This document shows, one piece after another, positions 55,437 to 64,000 of a stretch of 64,000 nt of DNA (within the stretch, counting starts at the first letter, position 1; each line of letters opens with the position of its first letter). The DNA is from Luteimonas sp. 9C (GTDB lineage: Bacteria; Pseudomonadota; Gammaproteobacteria; Xanthomonadales; Xanthomonadaceae): contig NZ_LR733313.1 in the NCBI RefSeq assembly GCF_902506295.1, forward strand, positions 62,001 through 126,000, written 5' to 3'. The notes beneath the pieces were generated by a model. That model had not been told where the DNA came from. It searched no databases and worked only from the letters and a program-made list of their open reading frames with translations. The position numbers were made by a program, and so were the translations under genes.

Positions 55437-56045
55437 TCAGCCCTGCCGCACCAGGCCGCAATACAGGCCTTCGATCGCGAAGTCGGCGTCGGCAGCGATC
55501 ACGATTGGCGCATGCGCGGGATTGCGCGGCAGCAGGCGCACGCCGCCTGCGCGGTGTTCGAGCCGCTTGATGGTGATGGCATCGTCCAGCCGCGCGACGA
55601 CGGTCTGGCCGTCGCGCGCGTCACGGCTGCGGTGCACCCCGACGAGATCGCCCTCGAGGATGCCGTCGTCGATCATCGAATCGCCTTCGACGCGCAGCAG
55701 GTAATCGGGGCGCAGCGAGAACAGGCTGCGGTCCAGCCACAGCACGCGGTCGCTGCCGGTGTCCGGGCCGATCGGCACGCCTGCCGCCACACGTCCGAGC
55801 ACCGGCAGGGCGGCCATGCGCTCGCCCTGCCCCGGCAGCCGCAGCCCGCGCTTCTGCCCGGCCTGCAGTTCCACCAGACCGGCCGCTACCAGCGCCTGGA
55901 CGTGCTTCTGCGCGGCATTGCGCGAGGCGAAGCCGAAGGCCGCGGCGATCTCGGCCAGGCTCGGCGGCGCACCGGCGGCGATACGTTCGCGCAGGAACTC
56001 GAGGACGGCGGCACGTTGGGGGGTCAGATCATGCATGGTGTACAT
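55437..56045 (-). CDS. lexA2: LexA2 repressor of the imu mutagenesis cassette
   Basis: 202 residues. N-terminal winged helix-turn-helix: RAAVLEFLRERIAAGAPPSL, AEIAAAFGFASRNAAQKHVQ. The autocleavage site is Ala-Gly in GRVAAGVPIG, the catalytic serine is in RVEGDSMIDDGILEGD, and the lysine in AITIKRLEHR. AAGG 7 nt before the ATG at 56045 sets this start; the ATG at 56036 is an alternative. The operator GTACATTTGTAC covers the start codon, so it represses itself and the three downstream genes until RecA triggers its cleavage. It differs from the canonical cellular LexA, as in other genera with imu cassettes. Confidence 0.93.
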   Translation of the reverse strand: MYTMHDLTPQRAAVLEFLRERIAAGAPPSLAEIAAAFGFASRNAAQKHVQALVAAGLVELQAGQKRGLRLPGQGERMAALPVLGRVAAGVPIGPDTGSDRVLWLDRSLFSLRPDYLLRVEGDSMIDDGILEGDLVGVHRSRDARDGQTVVARLDDAITIKRLEHRAGGVRLLPRNPAHAPIVIAADADFAIEGLYCGLVRQG

Positions 56046-56054
56046 TTGTACACC
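56037..56054. promoter_or_regulatory. LexA2-type SOS operator over the lexA2 start
   Basis: GGTGTACA, TT, TGTACACC: 8-bp perfect arms containing GTAC-N4-GTAC, the spacing reported for LexA2 boxes of Pseudomonas/Xanthomonas type. It overlaps the start codon of lexA2. Confidence 0.8.
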
Positions 56055-56282
56055 TTCGGAAGGCGATACGCCATCGCTTGCTGAGTGGGGTCTCCACCCG
56101 TTCGGCTGGCTTCGTGCTGGCTGCCGGGATGCGCCTGACCGGTTCATGCGGGCGCCTTTTGCCGCGCGACAGGTGCACCGCATCGGGTGTGCAGGAAAAC
56201 GTTTACAGGGTTGTCCCTAGTGGTTTGCCCCGCCCCTGGCGCCTAGCATCGAATCCGGTCTGTCTGGACTCCGGAGCGCCTC

Positions 56283-56633
56283 GTGGATCGGCAACGCAAC
56301 GTGTTCCTGTTTCCCGCCCGCTGGCGGCGTTCGACCTGGCAGGCGATGGTGATCGTGCTGCTGACCCTGCTGGTGGCATCCAATGCGGCCTGGTTGCATG
56401 CCAGCCGCAGCGACGACGATGCGACTCGGTTCTCCCGTCAGATCGGCCATCTGCCTGCGCCCGAACGCGTGATCTACGAATACCCCAGACCTGCCGTCGT
56501 CGCGCCCGCTGCGCAGAAGCTCGTGGCCTATCGCTCGACGCCGCTCGAGGCCGGCGAACGCTGCGCCGGCGGTCAGGTCATCCGCCGCCTGCCGAACGGC
56601 TGGGAAGGCACCAACCGGCCCTGCAATCCCTGA
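56283..56633 (+). CDS. Hypothetical membrane-anchored protein with one N-terminal helix
   Basis: 116 residues with a GTG start at 56283, preceded by GGAG. A single hydrophobic segment (WQAMVIVLLTLLVASNAAWL, about 19-38) follows a basic N terminus (RQRNVFLFPARWRRSTW), so the rest is probably periplasmic. Near the C terminus are two cysteines in ERCAGGQVIRRLPNGWEGTN and RPCNP, which may form a disulfide. No family is recognised. The upstream 230 bp carry no other gene. It is convergent with the DUF4124 gene, 12 bp apart. Confidence 0.7.
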   Translation: MDRQRNVFLFPARWRRSTWQAMVIVLLTLLVASNAAWLHASRSDDDATRFSRQIGHLPAPERVIYEYPRPAVVAPAAQKLVAYRSTPLEAGERCAGGQVIRRLPNGWEGTNRPCNP

Positions 56634-56645
56634 TCACCCGGCGCC

Positions 56646-57053
56646 TCAGCCGCGTCCGCGGTGATTGCAGACCGCCGACACGCGCTCGTTGAGCCGGCGC
56701 AGATCGTCGTAGCGGCGCTGGCTGCCGAGCTTGCGCAAGCTGTTCTCGCGACTGGCGCGAGCGGCCACACACCGCGCGTGCTGATCGTCGCGGCGGGGCG
56801 TCGTCGCACGTGCCGGTCGCGCCCGGGACGATGTCGCCGGACGACGCTGCGTCGGCGGTTGCACCGTGCGTTGCGATGCCGCGCTTGCAGGCGCGTCCTG
56901 CACCTCGTCGGCCGTCCACGTCCGCAGCGTCTCGCCCTCGGTGCAGGGCTGCGATTGATAGCTGTGTCCGCCGCGACCATCGGCGCATTTGTGCACCGAC
57001 TGCGCGGCGACCGGCCACGCGACGAGCAGCAGCAGAACTGCATAGGGCCGCAT
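56646..57053 (-). CDS. DUF4124 domain-containing exported protein
   Basis: 135 residues. Signal peptide MRPYAVLLLLVAWPVAAQS, then the DUF4124 motif VHKCADGRGGHSYQSQPCTE, the short cysteine-paired module seen in many exported proteobacterial proteins. The middle is a low-complexity basic linker (ATSSRARPARATTPRRDDQH) and the end is charged with cysteines (ARASRENSLRKLG, NERVSAVCNHRGRG). ATG 57053 is chosen because GGAGGG lies 7 nt upstream; ATG 57059 and 57068 are possible. Function unknown. Confidence 0.78.
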   Translation of the reverse strand: MRPYAVLLLLVAWPVAAQSVHKCADGRGGHSYQSQPCTEGETLRTWTADEVQDAPASAASQRTVQPPTQRRPATSSRARPARATTPRRDDQHARCVAARASRENSLRKLGSQRRYDDLRRLNERVSAVCNHRGRG

Positions 57054-57178
57054 CGGCATGCCCTCCATGGAAGAACCGCCTGTGAGCCTGCGCGTGTGCC
57101 CCGGGCTGCACCATCGTGCGAACGCCCGCGTCGTTTTCGGTCGCCGCCCGCAAGCGTCGTCAGGCAATCCGCAGGCGA

Positions 57179-58549
57179 TCAGTCGTCTCCGGCCTCACGG
57201 GCCTTGCGGATCGCCTCCGTGCGCGCGGCGCGCAAGGTGTCGAGCTTGTCCTTGAGCTTGATCTCCATGCCGCGCGCCACCGGCTGGTAGTAGACCCGTT
57301 CGCCCATCGCATCCGGAAACGCGGTCTGGTCGAGCGCGATGCCGCCTTCGCTGTCGTGGTCGTACTGGTAGCCGGTGCCGTAGCCGAGTTCCTTCATCAG
57401 CTTGGTCGGCGCATTGCGGAAATGCATCGGCACGTCCTGCGTGCCGTATTCGCGCACGTCGCGCTTGGCCTGGTTGAAGGCCATGTAGCCGGCGTTGGAT
57501 TTCGCGGTGCTGGCCAGGTAGATCACCAGCTGCGCCAGCGCGAGTTCGCCCTCGGGACTGCCGAGGCGGTCGTACGTGTCCCAGGCATCGATCGACATCT
57601 GCAGCGCACGCGGATCGGCCAGGCCGACGTCTTCCACCGCCATGCGCGTCATGCGCCGGGCGAGATAGCCGGGGTCGCAGCCGCCGTCGAGCATGCGCGT
57701 CAGCCAGTACAGCGCGGCATCGGGATTCGAGCTGCGCACGCATTTGTGCAACGCCGAGATCTGGTCGTAGAACTGCTCGCCGCCCTTGTCGAACCGGCGC
57801 GTACGGTCGGCCAGCACCTGCTCGATCGTGCTGGCCGTGATTTCCCCGCCCTCGCCCGCCAGTTCGGCCGCGATCTCCAACAGCGTCAATGCGCGGCGCA
57901 CATCGCCGTCGGCCGCGACCGCGATCAGCCGCAGCAGATCGTCGGCGATCCGCAGCCCGCGATCGCCGAGTCCGCGTTCGGCATCGGCCAGCGCACGGTG
58001 CAGCGATTCGAGGATGTCGTCGGGCGACACCGACTCCATCACGTGCACGCGGCACCGCGACAGCAGCGCGGAGTTGAGCTCGAACGAAGGGTTCTCGGTG
58101 GTCGCGCCGACGAACACGATCGTGCCGCGCTCGATGTGCGGCAGGAACGCGTCCTGCTGGGTCTTGTTGAAGCGGTGCACTTCGTCGACGAACAGCACCG
58201 TGCGGCGCCCGCCATCGAACCGGTGCGCCGCTTCGGCCAGCACCTGGCGCACCTCCGGCAGGCCGGACAGCACTGCCGAGATCGCCTTGAACTCGGCATC
58301 CGCGTAATGCGCCAGCAGCAGCGCCAGCGTGGTCTTGCCGCAGCCCGGCGGCCCCCACAGCACCATCGAATGGATCTTCCCGGCCTCCACCGCCGTGCGC
58401 AGCGCCGTGCCTTCCGTCAGCAGGCGACGTTGCCCGACCATTTCGTCGAGCGTCGCCGGGCGCATGCGCTCGGCCAGCGGACGCATGGCACTGCGGTCGA
58501 CCTGCAGCAGGTCGCCGCCGTCGGCGCGGGATGGGCGGGAACGGGGCAC
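57179..58549 (-). CDS. rarA: Replication-associated recombination protein RarA (MgsA)
   Basis: A 456-residue AAA+ ATPase, clamp-loader related, that acts at stalled forks. Walker A is MVLWGPPGCGKTTLALLLAH, Walker B is TVLFVDEVHRFNKTQQDAFL, sensor 1 is FVGATTENPSFELNSALLSR, and the C-terminal half carries DGGCDPGYLARRMTRMAVED and TGYQYDHDSEGGIALDQTAF. The likely start is the GTG at 58549, giving PRSRPSRADGG before MRPLAERMRP. A GTG at 58606 would add 19 residues. Its place next to lolA and ftsK is conserved. Confidence 0.94.
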   Translation of the reverse strand: MPRSRPSRADGGDLLQVDRSAMRPLAERMRPATLDEMVGQRRLLTEGTALRTAVEAGKIHSMVLWGPPGCGKTTLALLLAHYADAEFKAISAVLSGLPEVRQVLAEAAHRFDGGRRTVLFVDEVHRFNKTQQDAFLPHIERGTIVFVGATTENPSFELNSALLSRCRVHVMESVSPDDILESLHRALADAERGLGDRGLRIADDLLRLIAVAADGDVRRALTLLEIAAELAGEGGEITASTIEQVLADRTRRFDKGGEQFYDQISALHKCVRSSNPDAALYWLTRMLDGGCDPGYLARRMTRMAVEDVGLADPRALQMSIDAWDTYDRLGSPEGELALAQLVIYLASTAKSNAGYMAFNQAKRDVREYGTQDVPMHFRNAPTKLMKELGYGTGYQYDHDSEGGIALDQTAFPDAMGERVYYQPVARGMEIKLKDKLDTLRAARTEAIRKAREAGDD

Positions 58550-58741
58550 GCGTTGAACCTGTTGGCCTGTAGACAGATGCCGGAGTGAGGATATTGCGAC
58601 ATTCACGCGTGATCACAACCGCAACGCGGCGCGGCAAGACCGATCGACATACTTGCGCAGCACGCACTTGAGTACGCCGTCGCCTCCCACCCACCGTCGG
58701 GTGATGGCAGGATCAGGCTAGAACGCAAACGCAAACACGAA

Positions 58742-58761
58742 CGGCCGCCCGAAGGCGGCCG
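58742..58761 (-). terminator. Likely terminator of lolA
   Basis: CGGCCGCC, 4-nt loop, GGCGGCCG. On the minus strand it is followed by TTCGTGTTTGCGTTTG, a T-rich but interrupted tract. It lies 47 bp after the lolA stop. Confidence 0.55.
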
Positions 58762-58807
58762 CTCGATACGAGGTCTCAGGCATCCCGCAGCGCGGGACGC
58801 GAAAACC

Positions 58808-59449
58808 TTATTCCTCGCCCACCACATCCACACCCGCCGGCGGCGTGTAGCGGAAAGTGTCGGCGGCGAACGTCGGATTGCGCTTCCAGCCGCTGAAACC
58901 GATCGTCGTGCGCTGGCCCAGCGTGTCGTGGATTTCCATGCGCGACAGGCTGCCGTCGCTGCCGAAGCCCAGACGCGCGCGCTCGAACGCGGCGTTCTCG
59001 GCGCGCTTGGGGCGCAGCTCGAGCCAGTTCAGACCACCCGCGCTGCCGGCTTCGGCGACGCTGAAATCACGGTCGAGCTTCGACGGATCGATCAACGCGG
59101 CCAGCGGACTGTCCTGTTCCTCGCTGCCCTGCGAGCGGCGCGTGACCTGCTGCAGGTCAGGGTCATAGACCCACACCGTGCGGCCGTCGGCGACGATCAG
59201 CTGCGGATACGGCTTCACGTATTCCCAGCGAAAAAGCCGCGGCGCCGACAGTGCCAGCGTGCCGCTCGAACTTTCCTTGACCCGGCCGTTGCCATCGGCG
59301 ACCTGCTGGGTGAACTGGGCTTCGAGGCCCTTGAGGCCGCGGGTGAACTGCTCGAGCTGCGGGCGCGCATCGGCAGCCTGCGCGAGACCGCCCACCATCA
59401 GTACGGCAGCGGCGGCGAACCAGCGGGAATGACGGATCATCGAGCGCAT
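58808..59449 (-). CDS. lolA: Outer-membrane lipoprotein carrier protein
   Basis: A 213-residue periplasmic chaperone that carries lipoproteins from LolCDE to LolB. The signal peptide MRSMIRHSRWFAAAAVLMVG ends in GLAQA, then the mature protein shows LKGLEAQFTQQVADGNGRVK, SGTLALSAPRLFRWEYVKPY, LIVADGRTVWVYDPDLQQVT and ARLGFGSDGSLSRMEIHDTL, all family features. ATG 59449 has GAGG 8 nt upstream; ATG 59440 is an alternative. E. coli LolA is 203 residues. It lies between ftsK and rarA. Confidence 0.95.
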   Translation of the reverse strand: MRSMIRHSRWFAAAAVLMVGGLAQAADARPQLEQFTRGLKGLEAQFTQQVADGNGRVKESSSGTLALSAPRLFRWEYVKPYPQLIVADGRTVWVYDPDLQQVTRRSQGSEEQDSPLAALIDPSKLDRDFSVAEAGSAGGLNWLELRPKRAENAAFERARLGFGSDGSLSRMEIHDTLGQRTTIGFSGWKRNPTFAADTFRYTPPAGVDVVGEE

Positions 59450-59584
59450 GTACGGAACCTCTGGATGCTGTGTGACGTTGGACCGGAGTGTGCGAATTCC
59501 CAGCTGAATGCGGCAATGACGGCGCAGCTTCATGTCGATGCCGTGCATCGCCGATTCATCGCGGAATCCGCGTCTGCCTTCGGA

Positions 59585-61972
59585 TCAGCGCGGTGGAGGC
59601 GGCGGCGCGAGCACGCTGCGATCGCCGTTGTGCTCGGGCGGCGTCACCACGCCTGCCGCTTCCATGGCTTCAACCAGACGTGCGGCGCGGTTATAGCCGA
59701 TTTTCAGCCGGCGCTGCACCCCGGAGATCGACGCGCGGCGGGTTTCGGTGACGATCTTGACCGCTTCGTCATACAGCGGATCGCTCTCGTCGCCGCCGCC
59801 ACTGCTGCTCGATTCCGGCAGGCCGGTCGCCCCGACCACAGTGCCGTCGCCCATCGTCTGCACCTCGTCGAGCACGCCGGTGATGTAGTCGGCCCGGCCG
59901 CTCTGCTTGAGGTGTTCGACGACGCGGTGCACTTCATCGTCCGAGACGAACGCACCATGCACGCGCTCGGGCATCGCGGTGCCCGGCGGCAGATACAGCA
60001 TGTCGCCATTGCCCAGCAGCGTCTCCGCGCCGGACTGGTCGAGGATGGTGCGCGAGTCGATCTTGGAGCTGACCTGGAACGCGATGCGGGTCGGGATGTT
60101 GGCCTTGATCAGACCGGTGATCACGTCGACCGAGGGCCGCTGCGTGGCGAGGATCAGGTGGATACCGGCCGCACGCGCCTTCTGCGCCAGACGCGCGATG
60201 AGCTCTTCGACCTTCTTGCCGACGATCATCATCATGTCGGCGAATTCGTCGATGAAGATGACGATGTAGGGCAGCGGCTCGAGCAGTTCGGCGACGTCGC
60301 TCGATTCGGGGTTCGGCCGGAACAGCGGGTCCGACATCGGTTGCCCGGCGTCCTCCGCATCCTTGACCTTCTTGTTGAAGCCGGCGAGGTTGCGCACGCC
60401 GACCGCGCTCATCAGCTTGTAGCGACGTTCCATCTCCGCCACGCACCAGCGCAGGCCGTTCGCGGCCTCCTTCATGTCGGTGACCACCGGCGCCAGCAGA
60501 TGCGGGATGCCCTCGTAGACGCTGAGCTCCAGCATCTTCGGGTCGATCATCAACATGCGCAGGTCTTTCGGGGACGCCTTGAACAGCAGGCTCAACACCA
60601 TCGAGTTGACCGCGACCGACTTGCCCGAGCCGGTGGTGCCCGCGACCAGCAAATGCGGCATGCGCGCCAGATCCGCGACGACCGACTGGCCGCTGATGCC
60701 CTTGCCCAGCGCCAGCGTGAGCGGACTCGGCGACTTGTCGTATTCCTTGGAGCGCAGCAGCTCGGAGAGATAGATCATCTCCCGGCGCACATTGGGAATT
60801 TCCAGACCGATCACCGACTTGCCCGGAATCACATCGACCACGCGCACGGCCTTGACCGACAGGCCGCGCGCGATGTCCTTGTCCAGCGAGCTGATCTGGC
60901 TGACCTTGACCCCGGGCGCAGGTTCCATCTCGAAGCGCGTGATCACCGGACCCGGCTGCGCCTCCTTCACTTCCACATCGATGCGGAAGTCCTTGAGCTT
61001 GAACTCGATCTGCCGGGAGAGGGTTTCCAGCGTCTCCTCGTCGTAGCCCTGCGGCTGCGGCTTGGGATCGTCGAGCAGCGACAGCGGCGGCAGGTCGGAG
61101 CCGTTGGCATTGACGCCGTGGAACATCGGGATCTGCTGTTCGCGCTTGGCGCGCTCGCTCTTCTCCACCGCTGGCGGCACCACCGGCGCTTCGATCTTCA
61201 CCGGCGCGCGCTTGGCCCGCAGTTCGGTGTCGACCTTGCGCGCCTCGGTCCGCTCCTCGCGGTGCACGCGGGCTTCCTTCCAGTCCGTGGCCTGCTTGCT
61301 GCTGCGGCGGAACAGCGCCGGCAGCTGGATCACCCAGCCACCGATGCGGTCCATGACCGCGAACCAGGACAGACCCGTAGCCAGGGTCACCGACACCAGG
61401 AACAGCGCGAGCAGCAGTAGATTGCCGCCGAACGCGCCCAGTCCGGCCTTGAGCGTATTGCCGACCAGCCGTCCGAGGATGCCGCCACCGCCGGCCGGAT
61501 AGTTCAGCAGGCTGGGGAAACGCAGTGCCAGCAGGCCGGCGCCGGTGATGAGGAAGCCGACGATGCCGGCCAGGCGCAGCGCCGGCCCGAAATCCGCCCG
61601 GCCATCGCCGTCCCGGTCCATGCCGAACAGCGCGATCCAGGCGATCGCGCCGAGGATCAGCGGCAGCGGATAGGCCATGAAGCCGAACAGCTGCAGCAGC
61701 ACATCGGCGATCCATGCCCCGACCGGGCCGCCGATGTTGTGGATCTCGCTGGGCAGCACGCCGGTCTGCGACGACCAGCTCGGATCGGTGTGCGAATGCG
61801 TGACCAGGCACGCCAGCAGGTAGAGCAGCAGCGGCGCGATCAGGATCAGCGCAATGTCGCGGACCAGCCGCTGGCGGCGCGGGTTCGGCGCCGCCTTGGC
61901 GGACGCCGCCGGTGCGGCGTCCTTGGCTGCGCTGCGCGTGCGCTTGGCGCGGTCTGAAAGCGGTCGTGCCAC
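59585..61972 (-). CDS. ftsK: DNA translocase FtsK
   Basis: 795 residues. Four to five N-terminal transmembrane segments (residues about 37-180) are followed by a short linker, then the motor: [20 protein letters not shown] (Walker A), [20 protein letters not shown] (Walker B), [20 protein letters not shown]. The C-terminal gamma domain ([20 protein letters not shown]) reads KOPS and activates XerD at dif. The linker is shorter than in E. coli FtsK (1329 residues). The GTG at 61972 is the start. It pumps the terminus through the septum; its dif target lies 12 kb away in this window. Confidence 0.96.
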   Translation of the reverse strand: MARPLSDRAKRTRSAAKDAAPAASAKAAPNPRRQRLVRDIALILIAPLLLYLLACLVTHSHTDPSWSSQTGVLPSEIHNIGGPVGAWIADVLLQLFGFMAYPLPLILGAIAWIALFGMDRDGDGRADFGPALRLAGIVGFLITGAGLLALRFPSLLNYPAGGGGILGRLVGNTLKAGLGAFGGNLLLLALFLVSVTLATGLSWFAVMDRIGGWVIQLPALFRRSSKQATDWKEARVHREERTEARKVDTELRAKRAPVKIEAPVVPPAVEKSERAKREQQIPMFHGVNANGSDLPPLSLLDDPKPQPQGYDEETLETLSRQIEFKLKDFRIDVEVKEAQPGPVITRFEMEPAPGVKVSQISSLDKDIARGLSVKAVRVVDVIPGKSVIGLEIPNVRREMIYLSELLRSKEYDKSPSPLTLALGKGISGQSVVADLARMPHLLVAGTTGSGKSVAVNSMVLSLLFKASPKDLRMLMIDPKMLELSVYEGIPHLLAPVVTDMKEAANGLRWCVAEMERRYKLMSAVGVRNLAGFNKKVKDAEDAGQPMSDPLFRPNPESSDVAELLEPLPYIVIFIDEFADMMMIVGKKVEELIARLAQKARAAGIHLILATQRPSVDVITGLIKANIPTRIAFQVSSKIDSRTILDQSGAETLLGNGDMLYLPPGTAMPERVHGAFVSDDEVHRVVEHLKQSGRADYITGVLDEVQTMGDGTVVGATGLPESSSSGGGDESDPLYDEAVKIVTETRRASISGVQRRLKIGYNRAARLVEAMEAAGVVTPPEHNGDRSVLAPPPPPR

Positions 61973-62018
61973 CGTGCGTCTTTACCTGAGAAAGTCAGTA
62001 CAGGCCTTTGATCTTACG

Positions 62019-63086
62019 TCAAAGTTTCATGCCCTGCAGCGCAGGATGCACGAGCTTGCCGCCTTCGACATTGATGCCACGGACCAGCGCCTGATTGTCG
62101 CGCCACTGGCCCGACGCCAGCTTGTTGACCCACGGCAGAATCGCCGCGCAGATGGCCTGCGACGAGGTCTGCGGCACGGCGCCGGGCATGTTGGTCACGC
62201 AGAAGTGGGTCACGCCCTCCTCCACGTAGACCGGCTCCTTCCAGGTCGTGCCACGCGAGGTCTCGAAGCAGCCGCCCTGGTCGATCGAGATGTCGACGAG
62301 CACGCTGCCGTCCTCCATCGACTTGATCATCTCGCGGGTGACGACGTGCGGCGCGACCGCGCCGGTCACCAGCACCGCGCCGATGACCAGGTCCGCCGAA
62401 GCGACTTCGCGGGCGACGACGTCGTCGTAGGGATACAGCGCGGTGACGTTGTTGCCCAGTCGCATCATCTGTTCCATGCGGTCCTGGCGCTTCTCGAACA
62501 CGACGACGTTGGCGCCGCCGGCCGCGGCCAGCGCCGCCGACGCACCGCCGGCCACACCGGCGCCGAATACCACCACCTTGCCGCGCTCGGTCGACGGCAG
62601 GCCACCGAGCAGCTTGCCCTTGCCGCCGAGCGGCTGGTGCAGGTAATGCGTGCCGATCTGCACGGCGATCTTGCCGGCGATCACCGACATCGGCGCCAGC
62701 AGCGGCAGTTCGCCGTTGTCCAGTTCGACGGTTTCGAAGGCAACGCCGGTCAGGCCGATGTCGAGCAGGCGCTTGGTCAGCTCCGGCAGCGGCGCCAGGT
62801 GCAGATAGCAGAACAGCAGGTGGTCCTTGCGCAGCAGCGCGAGGTCGCCCTCGATCGGCTCCTTGACCTTGACGATCAGCTCGCCCTTTTCGTACAGCGC
62901 GGCCGCGTCCGGCGCGATCTTCACGCCCAGACGGGTGTAGGCCTCGTCGCTGAAGCCCGACTTCAGGCCAGCGCCCTGCTGCACCCACACTTCGTGGCCA
63001 CGGTTGACCAGATCGCCTGCCGCTTCCGGCACCAGGGCCACGCGGCCTTCGAGGGTCTTGGTCTCACTCGGAATACCGATACGCAT
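62019..63086 (-). CDS. ald: Alanine dehydrogenase
   Basis: A 355-residue NAD enzyme converting L-alanine to pyruvate and ammonia. It shows the N-terminal MRIGIPSETKTLEGRVALVP, KVKEPIEGDLALLRKDHLLF with the pyruvate-binding lysine region, the NAD-binding VFGAGVAGGASAALAAAGGA, DISIDQGGCFETSRGTTWKE, and NMPGAVPQTSSQAICAAILP. Length is slightly below other Ald proteins (about 370). AGGAG precedes the ATG at 63086. A strong terminator hairpin sits only 20 bp before the start codon in the same direction, so expression may depend on read-through. Confidence 0.95.
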   Translation of the reverse strand: MRIGIPSETKTLEGRVALVPEAAGDLVNRGHEVWVQQGAGLKSGFSDEAYTRLGVKIAPDAAALYEKGELIVKVKEPIEGDLALLRKDHLLFCYLHLAPLPELTKRLLDIGLTGVAFETVELDNGELPLLAPMSVIAGKIAVQIGTHYLHQPLGGKGKLLGGLPSTERGKVVVFGAGVAGGASAALAAAGGANVVVFEKRQDRMEQMMRLGNNVTALYPYDDVVAREVASADLVIGAVLVTGAVAPHVVTREMIKSMEDGSVLVDISIDQGGCFETSRGTTWKEPVYVEEGVTHFCVTNMPGAVPQTSSQAICAAILPWVNKLASGQWRDNQALVRGINVEGGKLVHPALQGMKL

Positions 63087-63103
63087 GTCGCCGACTCCTG
63101 CAC

Positions 63104-64000
<897 letters not shown>

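Noticed and set aside
58928..61420. 830-codon plus-strand open frame opposite lolA and ftsK
   Set aside because: It is antisense shadow sequence rich in Arg, His, Asp and Leu; LolA and FtsK on the other strand are certain.

Overview
The window is high-GC chromosomal DNA from a gammaproteobacterium. The gene set and order fit Xanthomonadaceae (Lysobacter/Luteimonas/Xanthomonas relatives): trxB, ald, ftsK, lolA and rarA in a row, a lexA2-imuA-imuB-dnaE2 cassette, a bkd-lpd-ilvE operon, a liu operon, and a dif site very close to the Xanthomonas form. No rRNA, CRISPR array, transposase or integrase was seen. Species cannot be given from this sequence alone.

Layout. 1-6.3 kb is core: gluQ (partial), htpX, a DUF1244 gene, folD, guaB and guaA, with a nested inverted-repeat element at 1.4-1.56 kb. 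6.5-18.0 kb is an accessory defence island directly behind the 3' end of guaA. It holds a Vsr-type endonuclease divergent from a C5-cytosine methyltransferase, then a tightly coupled five-gene run: a sigma-70 factor with an N-terminal ankyrin domain, a MutL/MORC-like GHKL ATPase, a Z1-domain helicase-like ATPase, a PD-(D/E)XK nuclease and an AIPR protein. These components match MutL/Z1/AIPR (MZA-like) restriction systems. The full RpoD-like sigma factor fused to ankyrin repeats is its most unusual part. By eye the island is less GC-rich than the flanks. A decayed tetR copy (18.1-18.5 kb) and a hipBA toxin-antitoxin pair lie between the island and the intact tetR.

20.3-34.4 kb is devoted to branched-chain amino acid catabolism. 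A TetR regulator is divergent from liuA-liuB-liuC-liuD-liuE (leucine/isovalerate breakdown). An operon on the opposite strand, bkdA1-bkdA2-bkdB-lpd-ilvE (branched-chain keto acid dehydrogenase and transaminase), converges on it around an H-NS-like gene. A LysR gene is divergent from bkd.

35-50 kb carries DNA repair and housekeeping genes: DUF2256 with an FeS photolyase, tadA, orn, mscS, the ppsA/ppsR pair, tRNA-Ala(GGC), tRNA-Glu(TTC), a Dcp peptidase, a methyltransferase and an Fsr-like transporter. A dif site at 47.79 kb places the window at or near the replication terminus. 50-64 kb holds the SOS mutagenesis cassette (dnaE2, imuB, imuA, lexA2, with a LexA2-type operator over the lexA2 start), two small envelope proteins, rarA, lolA, ftsK, ald and the start of trxB. 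A structured leader or small-RNA candidate ending in a strong terminator lies between ald and trxB.
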